Shown here: one piece after another, positions 34,068 through 42,620 of the stretch
How the letters are laid out: each line of letters opens with the position of its first letter
Position numbering within the stretch: the first letter of the stretch is position 1
Assembly: GCF_001456025.1 (NCBI RefSeq)
Contig: NZ_LMTZ01000152.1
Location: 1-61,996, forward strand
Direction: 5' to 3'
Source: Mastigocoleus testarum BC008
Lineage (GTDB): Bacteria; Cyanobacteriota; Cyanobacteriia; Cyanobacteriales; Nostocaceae
Length of the DNA: 61,996 nt
Notes under the pieces: model-generated
Databases searched by the model: none
Seen by the model: the letters and a program-made list of their open reading frames with translations, nothing else
Told to the model about the DNA's origin: nothing
Made by a program: the position numbers and the translations under genes

Positions 34068-35108
34068 CTAAACTTTTTCACTGACCCAAGAGCTTGTGTT
34101 ACTGATTGCGTTAAAAACAGCAAATCCCCCTGAAGCTGCAATTAACAAAGATAAAATCGGTGCTAAAACTCCCAGGAAAATCATAAACCACATCAAGTCT
34201 ACATTGGTATTAGGATTTGAAGATGTTCCATTTACGATCGCACTTGAAGTTAAAATTGCAATAATGTTGAAAGAAATTTTGGCAATTCCCATAGCGATAA
34301 ATCCTGTAACCCATGCAAATATTGGTTTTCCAGCTACAGGTAATAATGAACCACCCACAGCTAACGGACCCAATGCTGCCACAAGTAACATTGTAACTTC
34401 TATCAAGTTTTGAAAAGCAGACTGTAAAGAAATCAGAAAGCTTTTTATACTTGGTTGAATAGTGGAACCAAGGAGAGAATTAAAGGCAAATTCTGAAACA
34501 TTATTAGGATTTAAGGTAATTTGATTAACCTGTTCTTCCAACCTTACAATCCAAGGACGATCGCCATATAAATCTCGGTATTCTTGCCAAAGAGTATCAG
34601 TTTTTTCAGTTGCCTTAGTAAAACACTGAACCCTCTGTTCGCCAGATAAAGATTGACAAGGACGCAAAAAAGAAGCTACAACCTCTTCGGCGACGCTCAT
34701 ACTTAATGCTTGTTGATAATATTGGTCTGCATCTCCAATTCTTACCACCTGTTGATTAATACTATTAATGTAATTTCTAACACCTAAAGTTAAGCTAGAA
34801 AGAACTGAACCATTACCAGTATTAGTTAATAATAGAACTACAATAAACGGCCAAATCAAACTCGATATAGGGCGGGAGTATTCGCTGTAAATTAAATCTT
34901 TAAGCCACTGCATCATAAAAAATAGCAGGGTACCCACCGCAAAAAAAACGCCAAGATTTGTTAAGGAACCATATAAATTTTCACTGCTATTATTTTGCAA
35001 TAAATTTAACCATTGTTCGTCCCAAGCTTCAGCGATACTACGTGCAGTTGTTGCACCATCACCAATAATTTCATCAACACCAGTTTGAGCCAATATCTTG
35101 ATATACAT
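34068..35108 (-). CDS. VirB6/TrbL-like polytopic membrane protein
   Basis: A 346-residue protein with about six hydrophobic segments: residues about 50-68, about 80-98, then a soluble loop (110-205) with two cysteines (FLRPCQSLSGEQRVQCF), then about 230-345 with LVAALGPLAVGGSLLPVAGKPIFAWVTGF and a final VAPILSLLIAASGGFAVF segment. This is the layout of TrbL/VirB6, the inner-membrane channel component. Its position between VirB5-like and VirB8-like genes is canonical. The cysteine pair in the predicted periplasmic loop may form a disulfide. Confidence 0.72.
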   Translation of the reverse strand: MYIKILAQTGVDEIIGDGATTARSIAEAWDEQWLNLLQNNSSENLYGSLTNLGVFFAVGTLLFFMMQWLKDLIYSEYSRPISSLIWPFIVVLLLTNTGNGSVLSSLTLGVRNYINSINQQVVRIGDADQYYQQALSMSVAEEVVASFLRPCQSLSGEQRVQCFTKATEKTDTLWQEYRDLYGDRPWIVRLEEQVNQITLNPNNVSEFAFNSLLGSTIQPSIKSFLISLQSAFQNLIEVTMLLVAALGPLAVGGSLLPVAGKPIFAWVTGFIAMGIAKISFNIIAILTSSAIVNGTSSNPNTNVDLMWFMIFLGVLAPILSLLIAASGGFAVFNAISNTSSWVSEKV

Positions 35109-35223
35109 TTTTGGGGATTAGGGATTGAGGACAAGTCAAAAGTAAAAAGTCATTAGCGTTCGCCGCAGGCGCATCTCAGCGTGTCCGTAGGACATAAGTC
35201 AAAAAATAATTGACCAATTAACC

Positions 35224-35348
35224 ATTACTCCTTACTTGTTACTTACTTGTTACTCATTACTTGTTACTCATTACTTATTACTTATTACTCATTACTTATT
35301 ACTCATTACTCATTACTTATTACTTATTACTTATTACTTATTACTCAT
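35224..35348. repeat. STRR-type heptamer array (TTACTCA / TTACTTA)
   Basis: About 17 copies of a 7-bp unit lie between the VirB6-like and VirB5-like genes. The array runs into the VirB5-like gene: its stop codon and the last Asn-Glu codons are part of the repeat. Units vary at one or two positions (TTACTCA, TTACTTA, TTACTTG). Confidence 0.9.
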
Positions 35349-36114
35349 TTTCTTCTCTACCAAATAAATCTGATTGGGAACTAGCTCTTAAAAGTCTAGC
35401 AACAGATGCAGCTGAGTCAACGCGACGCGCATTATTTGCTTCTTCTACTTGTTGGGAAATATTTGCCAAGTTTAAATTAGAATACTGTAGATATTGATTT
35501 TGTTTAATATTTTGACCTAAAGATTCTGCAATCATTCTTGATTGCTGTCTATTAATTTGCAGTTGTAGATTAGTTTGATTTGAAATTAATCGTCCTAGAA
35601 AATTTTGACCGGTTGCTGCTTGACCTAAACCAGCTAATTGATTGAGAATATTTTGATTATTTTCACGCGCTTCATCAGCTTCGCGATCAATATTTTCGAT
35701 GACATTTTGAACAGTTTCTAGCTTTATTTGTAATCTTTCTTGTCCTTTAACACCGAAGTATGATTCTGTCGCAGCACGGGTCAGTTGACGTTCGATTTCA
35801 TTTCCAATTAACTTACCTTGAACTGCTGGATTATTTTCAAAAATGTCAGAAAGTGAATTATCTGTTACGTCTTGAACGACCTGTTGTCTTACATCAATTG
35901 GATTGGGTAAATTGAGTGCACCTGTAGAATTATTAATTGCGGTAAAACTTCCTTCTCCTGCAGGATTTACAGTTTCGTCAATATTATTTGTTAAATAATC
36001 TTGAAAATCGACAGCGTAGTTTTGAAAATCTGTCCATATATATCCCAATCGCGCCATCGCTGGTAAGCTGACTAAAAATGTAAAACAGATAGTTAAAAAA
36101 GCAGTTTTTCGCAT
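35341..36114 (-). CDS. exported helical protein, VirB5/TrbJ-like
   Basis: A 257-residue protein with a signal peptide (cleavage near PAMA-RLG at about 21). The mature protein is helical: QIKLETVQNVIENIDREADEAREN and NLQLINRQQSRMIAESLGQ-like coiled segments dominate, the usual character of VirB5/TrbJ minor pilins. Sequence similarity to known VirB5 proteins is weak; position after VirB4 and before VirB6 is the main support. The last codons are formed by the adjoining heptamer array, so the C-terminus may have been replaced by repeat expansion. Confidence 0.65.
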   Translation of the reverse strand: MRKTAFLTICFTFLVSLPAMARLGYIWTDFQNYAVDFQDYLTNNIDETVNPAGEGSFTAINNSTGALNLPNPIDVRQQVVQDVTDNSLSDIFENNPAVQGKLIGNEIERQLTRAATESYFGVKGQERLQIKLETVQNVIENIDREADEARENNQNILNQLAGLGQAATGQNFLGRLISNQTNLQLQINRQQSRMIAESLGQNIKQNQYLQYSNLNLANISQQVEEANNARRVDSAASVARLLRASSQSDLFGREENE

Positions 36115-36146
36115 AATTTATTAGTATTTATAATTTGTTAATTTTT

Positions 36147-36240
36147 AATAGGTAATAGGTAATTGGTAATTGGTAATGGGTAATTGGTAATTGGTAATGG
36201 GTAATTGGTAATTGGTAATGGGTAATTGGTAATTGGTAAC
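36147..36240. repeat. STRR-type heptamer array (GGTAATT / GGTAATG)
   Basis: About thirteen copies of GGTAAT[A/T/G] lie between the VirB4-like and VirB5-like genes, with a higher-order pattern: two TTGGTAA units alternate with one TGGGTAA. Just beyond it, 36260-36325 has AGTCGCCA-type short repeats and a GCCGCAAGGCGGC hairpin. Confidence 0.9.
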
Positions 36241-36329
36241 TCAATTTTTCATTCCTAGTCGCCAATCCCTAATCCCCAGTCGCCAGTCCCCATATGCCGC
36301 AAGGCGGCACGCAGTGCTATCCCCAATCC

Positions 36330-39077
36330 CTAACCCCCCCGCAAAGATGCGACTAATTGACGTGCAAAGCTGGAAATCGCTTCATATTTATCTTCATACT
36401 TTTGCATACTTTTTTGACGAGCGCTTTGTTCGTCGGGGTTATTCGCTACCACTGCAAGTTGCTCGTAACCTGGATAATAGCGACAAAAAGTGTAAATTCC
36501 GTTGTCATCAAGCAACCATTGACTGTAAATACCTTCTTTGCGGGGAAAGAAACTTTCTGATGCATTACGTCCGATAATTTGACGGGGATATTTTAAAATA
36601 TCGACAAAACTGTCTACTGCGACTGGTTGAATCCTTCCTATTAACCTGGTAGTTAAGTTTTGCAAAATTTTCGATGCTGCTTTTGATTTCGCGATCGTAT
36701 CCGGGTCCTGGGCTGATAAAATTACTCTCACACCTGCTTTGGCTCCGTTTGCACAAATTCTTCCTACTAAATCAGAAATTTGGTCAAATTCAAATAAAAT
36801 TGGTGCCTCATCAATAAAAAATATGGAAGCTGGACTGCTAAGGGCGCGGCGTAATGCGGCAGAATAAGCGCTTAGGGATAGAACTGCTGCATCTTCACTA
36901 TCCGATAAGTTTCTCAGAGCAAAGACCAAAAGCTGAGCATCAGTTGGAAAGCTTGAAGGATAGGAAATTGCTTTACCTACACGACTTGATAACCAAAATC
37001 TTAATCTGAGGTGAATTTGACTCAGAGCATCTTCTACTCTGCCACCTAGGGTTTCCATCTGTAAATGTTCGGAAGAACAAAATGTTAAAAAGTCGTGTAA
37101 TGTGGGCGTTTTGTCCCAAGCATGACTCCCGAAACCCCCCTCGATCGCATCTTGATATCTTTGATTGATTCCCGCATCTTGAAAGAAAGCTGCTAAAGCT
37201 AAGTTGAGAACGGAACGTACTGTTTGTGATAGCAGTTGGTCTTGGTTAGATGAACCCAAAACCATGGTCATCAAAGCTGATTCTAAAAAGCCAACATAAT
37301 CTTGAAAGCGATCGCGTTGTTCCTCAGGACTCAAGAAACGTAAATCTGGTTGTTCAAATAGGTTATTTGATTGTTTGGAGATATCGAAATAAGCTCCCCA
37401 ACCGGACATAAATTCTGTATAGTCGGTAAAAGTAGACGTACCATCAGGCTTAGGAAAATCTAAGGCGACGACCGGAATATTATGGGCTAAGGCTTGGGTT
37501 AAAATTCCCGACACTAATACTGATTTACCTGCACGGGTAGTAGCAAATAATGCTAAATTTTTATGTCGCTTAAATAAGTCCAAATGTACCGGCGTTCCTC
37601 CTTCTTCAGCAATCAACTCAAACCCTTGGCGATCGCCCTTGCGGGTATGGACGAGAGGTATTAGTCCCGGTACTTCATTTGTTAAATATAGTTGACGGCG
37701 ATTAAAGGGTTTTGCTAACAAGACTTCCCAAACTATAGGTAAAGTTTGCAACCATATTTTCCAGGCATATTCTGTTTCCCTAATCACCTGTGCTGGACGC
37801 TGAAAGCTGTTCTCAATATATTTTGTTGCTTCGTCTAGCTTTTCTGTACTATCCCTATGTACTAAAACTGTAACTCCAGTATAAATAGGTACGGCACCTT
37901 CGTATATTTGTTCTTGTGCTGCTAAGGATTTTTTTAGTTTTAACTGGGCGTTAACATCTATGGTTTTACTTTTCGACTGCGCCATCGTAGCAGTCATATT
38001 TGATTGTTTGAGGACGCGCTGCAATGTATTTTTGACTAATCCTGGGTTTGCTGCACTCAATTGACAAAAAACCTCTGTATCGACCACTGCTTCCCTAGCG
38101 AGCAACTCCCATAAATAACGCAATTGGGATTGTTTATTTTGCCAACCTCCGGGTTTCTCTAGAAAAGTTAATACACCGATATAACGATTTTTTACATGTA
38201 CCCAACGGCGATCAGCGCAGGGGATGTGAGATTCCATTAACAAAGTTGTACTGTGGGGATTATCTATCAGTAACTTGCTACTAGCTAGATCGGAATAAAC
38301 CTCTTCATGCAATCCTTCCTCATTTAAGATTAGTAATTGGGGAATCTCAATTGCTGATGTATGGTTAAACCGGTACCAAATTTCTTCCCATAGCTCACCT
38401 GCGTTCATCGCTTTGACATCCAAACCCATTTTATTGGATAGGATCTGCTCCCAACGGCGAAAACCTTCTTTATAAGCATTAAGGATAACCGTTTCCAAAT
38501 GCTGGTTTGCTAATACTGTGGCGTCCCCCTTAAACCTCAGCCACCAATCTTCACCTTTTGCAAGTAACCTCTCAATCCAATCATCAGTTTCAGCAGCGTT
38601 GGGTTCAACTGTATAGGTCACATAAATTCGTAAAAACTTGGGTTTGCGAATACCATCCCGGGTCAATTCTCTCACCCTGGCACGCTCCGCCATCAAAAGA
38701 TATTTGATGTCAACTGAAGCCGCATCCTTAACTAGAGATGACAATTCCTCTTGACGCTGAGTTTCCGAGCTAAAGGAACTTAGGTGAAACGTCAGCCTTT
38801 CCCCTGCAGGAATATCTTTTAAGCCAGCTTCGATATTATTACAAATCGTATCAACTTGCTCTGGTCTGAGGGTTGTATGAATACCCTGACAATCAAACCC
38901 GAAAACAAAGCAAAATCTATCTTTTTGATTACCCTTGGTAAGAACATAAGCCCCCACCTCCCTACCATCCAAACTGACCTGCAGCATGGTAGCAAGATGG
39001 AGAGAATCCTCAAAAGGAGTTAATCTAACGTCGCTTCCTGCGAGACCGACGCTTTGTTTTCCGATTTTTTCCTTCAT
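36330..39077 (-). CDS. VirB4/TraC-like type IV secretion ATPase
   Basis: A 915-residue protein. The N-terminal CagE/TrbE/VirB4-like region (1-about 430) is followed by the ATPase. Walker A is FATTRAGKSVLVSGIL, with the Lys near residue 518, and Walker B is IFFIDEAP near 754. The downstream VILSAQDPDTIAKSKA is the Q-containing motif of the family. VirB4 powers pilus assembly and substrate transfer at the inner membrane. The length is normal to slightly long. The start overlaps the end of the VirB3-like gene by 53 bp, which indicates tight translational coupling; a later ATG at 38987 lacks a ribosome-binding site. The catalytic motifs are intact, so the machine may be functional. Confidence 0.9.
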   Translation of the reverse strand: MKEKIGKQSVGLAGSDVRLTPFEDSLHLATMLQVSLDGREVGAYVLTKGNQKDRFCFVFGFDCQGIHTTLRPEQVDTICNNIEAGLKDIPAGERLTFHLSSFSSETQRQEELSSLVKDAASVDIKYLLMAERARVRELTRDGIRKPKFLRIYVTYTVEPNAAETDDWIERLLAKGEDWWLRFKGDATVLANQHLETVILNAYKEGFRRWEQILSNKMGLDVKAMNAGELWEEIWYRFNHTSAIEIPQLLILNEEGLHEEVYSDLASSKLLIDNPHSTTLLMESHIPCADRRWVHVKNRYIGVLTFLEKPGGWQNKQSQLRYLWELLAREAVVDTEVFCQLSAANPGLVKNTLQRVLKQSNMTATMAQSKSKTIDVNAQLKLKKSLAAQEQIYEGAVPIYTGVTVLVHRDSTEKLDEATKYIENSFQRPAQVIRETEYAWKIWLQTLPIVWEVLLAKPFNRRQLYLTNEVPGLIPLVHTRKGDRQGFELIAEEGGTPVHLDLFKRHKNLALFATTRAGKSVLVSGILTQALAHNIPVVALDFPKPDGTSTFTDYTEFMSGWGAYFDISKQSNNLFEQPDLRFLSPEEQRDRFQDYVGFLESALMTMVLGSSNQDQLLSQTVRSVLNLALAAFFQDAGINQRYQDAIEGGFGSHAWDKTPTLHDFLTFCSSEHLQMETLGGRVEDALSQIHLRLRFWLSSRVGKAISYPSSFPTDAQLLVFALRNLSDSEDAAVLSLSAYSAALRRALSSPASIFFIDEAPILFEFDQISDLVGRICANGAKAGVRVILSAQDPDTIAKSKAASKILQNLTTRLIGRIQPVAVDSFVDILKYPRQIIGRNASESFFPRKEGIYSQWLLDDNGIYTFCRYYPGYEQLAVVANNPDEQSARQKSMQKYEDKYEAISSFARQLVASLRGG

Positions 39078-39402
39078 GTTTTACTTCCAGAAAACTTCGA
39101 TAACGGGCTAAACCTCTTGTCCAAGTAGGGACGCCAATAAACTTGCTAAGAAACCGCCAACTCCTTCCACCAGTTAAAATCCACCACGTTCCCATACCCC
39201 AACCAGCAATTAGTGAAGTCCACAGCCATTTTTGAAAGTCATCCTGAAAAACTCCTCCAAAAACTCCATTGACAACAAAATAAGAGGCTAAAGCAATGAT
39301 TGTCCAAGGAAATACTTGATCTGCGGGTAAGGGTCCTAATGATGGTTGAGTTCCCAATATCCGGTTTACAGGTCGAAAATCCTTATCTCTTTCTTCAGAC
39401 AT
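39025..39402 (-). CDS. VirB3-like small membrane protein
   Basis: A 125-residue protein with two hydrophobic segments (about 26-48, FPWTIIALASYFVVNGVFGGVF, and about 55-75, WLWTSLIAGWGMGTWWIL), followed by a strongly basic tail (KNRKTKRRSRRKRR). This small two-helix layout directly before VirB4 is typical of VirB3/TrbD. The basic tail is encoded by the 53-bp stretch that overlaps the start of the VirB4-like gene. Confidence 0.68.
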   Translation of the reverse strand: MSEERDKDFRPVNRILGTQPSLGPLPADQVFPWTIIALASYFVVNGVFGGVFQDDFQKWLWTSLIAGWGMGTWWILTGGRSWRFLSKFIGVPTWTRGLARYRSFLEVKHEGKNRKTKRRSRRKRR

Positions 39403-39409
39403 TTGTTAA

Positions 39410-39448
39410 TGGTAATGGGTAATGGGTAATGGGTAATGGGTAATGGGT
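39410..39448. repeat. STRR-type heptamer array (GGTAATG)
   Basis: Five to six perfect copies of GGTAATG lie in the 77-bp spacer between the VirB2-like and VirB3-like genes. Confidence 0.9.
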
Positions 39449-39479
39449 CACTGTCAACTGTTAACTGATAAGTGATTCC

Positions 39480-40085
39480 TCAGCTACCACTGGTATCACC
39501 AATGATAAAGCCCGTGAGGACGTCAGCGATAGTAACTGCTACTACTACTAGTAAAGGTGTTCTAGCAATACTTTGCCAATCTTCATCCTTACGAACCGCA
39601 TTGACCACACCAATTAAGGCAACTGCAATATAAAGCAAATAAAGTGCTCTTAGAACATTAAACACCAAACTGACTGCAGGTTGGGTGTTTCCTGCGTCGG
39701 TACCTTGAGTTAGGGTATTTTTAAAAAAATCTTCAGCCTTACCAAAGAATTGTGCATGTGCTGGTGCAGCAAAATAATCCAGCCAAAATGCGCTTAAAAT
39801 AACTGCAACTGCTAAAATTTGACATATTAATAACCATTTCTTTGGTAAATGCACCTGATTTCCAACTTGTCTGATAACGATGACGAGTAAACTTCCCATC
39901 AGCAAACAAAACAGCAATATTGGATTTTTTAGACTAACCGCAATTAAAAATACGGCTACCGTTAGTAAAAATGGGATAGATTCTTGCCACCTCATACTTG
40001 CCGCTAATTGTATTTTTTGTAACTTGGTTTTACGATCTAAATTGTTTCCAGTTGAATAATTAATTATGTAACTAGAAATTGTCAA
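39480..40085 (-). CDS. VirB2/TrbC-like pilin candidate
   Basis: A 201-residue protein. The N-terminal part is hydrophobic (about 35-100, three segments) and ends in YFAAPAHAQFF, a good signal-peptidase site after AHA. The following about 95-residue part has two hydrophobic segments (VFNVLRALYLLYIAVALIGVV and LLVVVAVTIADVLTGFII), which is the size and topology of a VirB2/TrbC pilin. The long leader is unusual; VirB2 leaders are normally 30-50 residues. It is the first gene of the secretion cluster, preceded by 900 bp without a gene. Confidence 0.65.
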   Translation of the reverse strand: MTISSYIINYSTGNNLDRKTKLQKIQLAASMRWQESIPFLLTVAVFLIAVSLKNPILLFCLLMGSLLVIVIRQVGNQVHLPKKWLLICQILAVAVILSAFWLDYFAAPAHAQFFGKAEDFFKNTLTQGTDAGNTQPAVSLVFNVLRALYLLYIAVALIGVVNAVRKDEDWQSIARTPLLVVVAVTIADVLTGFIIGDTSGS

Positions 40086-40985
40086 TTCTTTATATTTAAG
40101 AACAGCTTTAGAAATTTTTACTTTCTGTATTCAGATCTTTTTCAATTTAACATTACTACCAATAAATTTTCGCGTTCCAAGGTAGTATACCTATCTTAGA
40201 GTTACCCAAATACAGTACTTTGAATTTTCTCTTTTCGACTCACTGTAAGCTTAAGGTTAAAATAAATACTTTATTTGAGGTCGTAATATGTCTGAAATCG
40301 TTATTTTTTAAACTGCTATGACACTCAAAAAAATATCACAGTATTATTTATTGCTTGGTTTACTCCTGATTTCATAAATTTTATTAGTTGAAGATAGAAT
40401 ATCTTTGGTATGCAAATCGATATTGGTTTGAACTAAATATAATTACTTTGGTGAACTTAATTTAATTGTTGTTAACAACCCTAAAGAATTTTATCCCCGT
40501 ATTATCCTCAAATTTAAAATAGTGGATTCTTTGGTTGCGGATTTACTTTGTCGCACTCATATCTATACTTTCTAGAAAAAATAAAGATAGATGGTATTTG
40601 ATAAACAGTATTTGTAAGTCGCAAAATAAATACCTAAGATGCAATCTTGTCACAGCGAAGGAAGAAGGAAGAGGGAAGAGGGGCAGAGGAGTTTAATTAA
40701 TGAGGATTTTTGCACGAAACTGAATGGCACAATTTCCACACCTCCCACACTCCCCAAACCCAATCAGTTAAAGGTTTGAGTCTTAACGAACGTGCCACTC
40801 GACCGTGGGGGATATAGTTCGAAGACTCCACTCTGCCTCTTAGTTGTTGCAAATGGTCAAAGATGCAGATTTATCAGATATTTACTATTAGCTAGGAAAT
40901 GTACACCAAGGTGGATTTTTGGGCTAAGTTATGTCAGATTATTATGGCAATATTTTTCCGCTGCGATCAAATAATCCTTATTGCC
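40086..40985. other. 900-bp intergenic region upstream of the secretion cluster
   Basis: It should contain the promoter of the secretion cluster. A purine-rich patch lies near 40665-40692 and a CACACCTCCCACACTCCCC patch near 40738-40756. A 60-codon plus-strand ORF (40792-40974) has no ribosome-binding site or recognisable product, and I do not call it. No tRNA that could act as an integration site is seen. Confidence 0.45.
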
Positions 40986-42620
40986 TTAATCATCATCACC
41001 TCTACCATCGTCATCTCCATCACCTAAGGAAATCGAACGACCATCGGTGCGCCAAATGGCGTAAGTAATACCAACTCCCTGAGAATTAACATACATAAAT
41101 TTTCCATTACGCGAAAAACATGCTCCAGCAAATTCGCTCGTATCGAGATTGTTTTGAGCAAAGGTAAACAAGCCACCTGAAGCATCTACACCCACAACGC
41201 GCTGACTGAAGTTTGGAGTTCCAGGTTCCCCACTACTACCATCTTCGCAAAGATAGATCGTACCATCGGGGGCAAAAGTCATGTTGTCAGGACCATCTAG
41301 TAGGTTTTCCTCGGTCGATTCAACAATCATGGTAACGGTTTGTTTTTTGGGGTTATAACACCAAACTTGACCTTCACCAGCATCACCTGCACCGCTGTTC
41401 ACCCAATAATGTAAACCCTTGTATTCCCAAGCACCTTCACCGCGCCAGAAAATTGTTGCTCCCTTAGACTGGGCTTCGTATCGCAGAGTGTCTTCATCTG
41501 GATCGACATCATCAAGTTTCACCCAGCGAACCTTGAGGGGCTGACCTAAGAATGGAAGCATACTACCTGAAGCTCCGCGATCTAAACCACGAGTATCAAC
41601 AACTTTGGTTGTTGGATTATCAATAGGAGCCATAACGGTAGGTAAGGGTTCACCAGTACACTTAGATTTTTGATTTGGCTCGATCGCAATTGCAAAGAGC
41701 GAACCACCTTCTTGTAACTGACCGGGACGACGAATTCGTCCACCACGCTGTACTACATTCGGGACAAACTTGTAATAACAACTATCACCCCGATCTTCCG
41801 TCTCATAGACAATCCCAGAACGATCTACAGATACTGCTTCATGGTTCATCCGACCCATTGCAACTAGGGGAACTGGCTCAACAGCTTCAGTAGCGAAAGC
41901 AGGAACCTCAAAGTTATAACCATGTTTTTTGGTAACCAGTTCGTCGTTGGTGGGTGTTGAGACATTTTCCTCACAACTAATCCAAGAACCCCAAGGGCTT
42001 GGACCGCCAGCACAGTTACGGATCGTACCTCCCAGAGAAATAAAATGCTTTACTACGTCACCCTTATAATTCACTACAACAGTCGTAGTACCTCCACTTC
42101 CAAGACCAGCAGCCTCTCCTTGGAAGGTATCGTACTGTCTACCGTTTGGAGCTAAGGCTCCTTTTAGATTACCTGCTTCCTCCTCTGTAGGACTTAATTC
42201 GTGGTTGCGCACCAAAATATTAGTACGAGAACCTCTCGGACCGGGAAAACAAGCCATACCATCATGGTCGCCGGGAACAAGCGCACCATCGCTCATTACT
42301 TCTCCCCTAATGGAAATAGCTTTATATTGAAATCCTGCCGGTAGTAGCAACAGGGGAACATTACGTAGATCACCAGCACCTGCAACGTCACCCAATTGAT
42401 TTGTATTTAAGGGAATTACAGGACTTAGGGGACCAAAACCAAATACGCTAAAACTGGCAGTAGAACACTTCTTTTTTCCTTCTCTTTCATCATCATCACC
42501 TTCTTCGCCTTCGTCAGCCAAAACCCGGCGACCATTTAGCAAACCAATGGGAGCGACAGCAGTACCTGCAGCAGATGCGACAACTAATGCAGCAAACTGT
42601 CGACGTGAAAGTTTAGACAT
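40986..42620 (-). CDS. PhoX-family (DUF839) alkaline phosphatase-like protein, Tat-exported
   Basis: A 544-residue protein. The N-terminus LSRRQFAALVVASAAGTAVAP is a Tat signal (twin Arg at 5-6). The PhoX/DUF839 body carries LPAGFQYKAISIRGEVMSDGALVPGDHDGMACF, NILVRNHELSPTEEE, CAGGPSPWGSWISCEEN and VWCYNPKKQTVTMIVESTEENLLDGPDNMTFAPDGTIYLCEDG, with the conserved Cys, Glu and Asp metal-ligand blocks. PhoX enzymes are Ca/Fe-dependent periplasmic phosphomonoesterases. The ends are acidic (EGEEGDDDEREGKKK and GDGDDDGRGDDD), a common calcium-rich feature. I see no clear Pho box upstream. It is monocistronic and reads toward the secretion cluster. Confidence 0.88.
   Translation of the reverse strand: MSKLSRRQFAALVVASAAGTAVAPIGLLNGRRVLADEGEEGDDDEREGKKKCSTASFSVFGFGPLSPVIPLNTNQLGDVAGAGDLRNVPLLLLPAGFQYKAISIRGEVMSDGALVPGDHDGMACFPGPRGSRTNILVRNHELSPTEEEAGNLKGALAPNGRQYDTFQGEAAGLGSGGTTTVVVNYKGDVVKHFISLGGTIRNCAGGPSPWGSWISCEENVSTPTNDELVTKKHGYNFEVPAFATEAVEPVPLVAMGRMNHEAVSVDRSGIVYETEDRGDSCYYKFVPNVVQRGGRIRRPGQLQEGGSLFAIAIEPNQKSKCTGEPLPTVMAPIDNPTTKVVDTRGLDRGASGSMLPFLGQPLKVRWVKLDDVDPDEDTLRYEAQSKGATIFWRGEGAWEYKGLHYWVNSGAGDAGEGQVWCYNPKKQTVTMIVESTEENLLDGPDNMTFAPDGTIYLCEDGSSGEPGTPNFSQRVVGVDASGGLFTFAQNNLDTSEFAGACFSRNGKFMYVNSQGVGITYAIWRTDGRSISLGDGDDDGRGDDD

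Noticed and set aside
35224..36240. CRISPR array
   Set aside because: The repeat units are 7 bp, contiguous and without spacers, so these are STRR-type tandem repeats.
40792..40974. 60-codon plus-strand ORF upstream of the secretion cluster
   Set aside because: No ribosome-binding site, odd composition and no recognisable product; it may be a relic but I cannot support it.
29746..42620. Integrative conjugative element boundaries
   Set aside because: No integrase, relaxase, tRNA or long direct repeats were found at either side.
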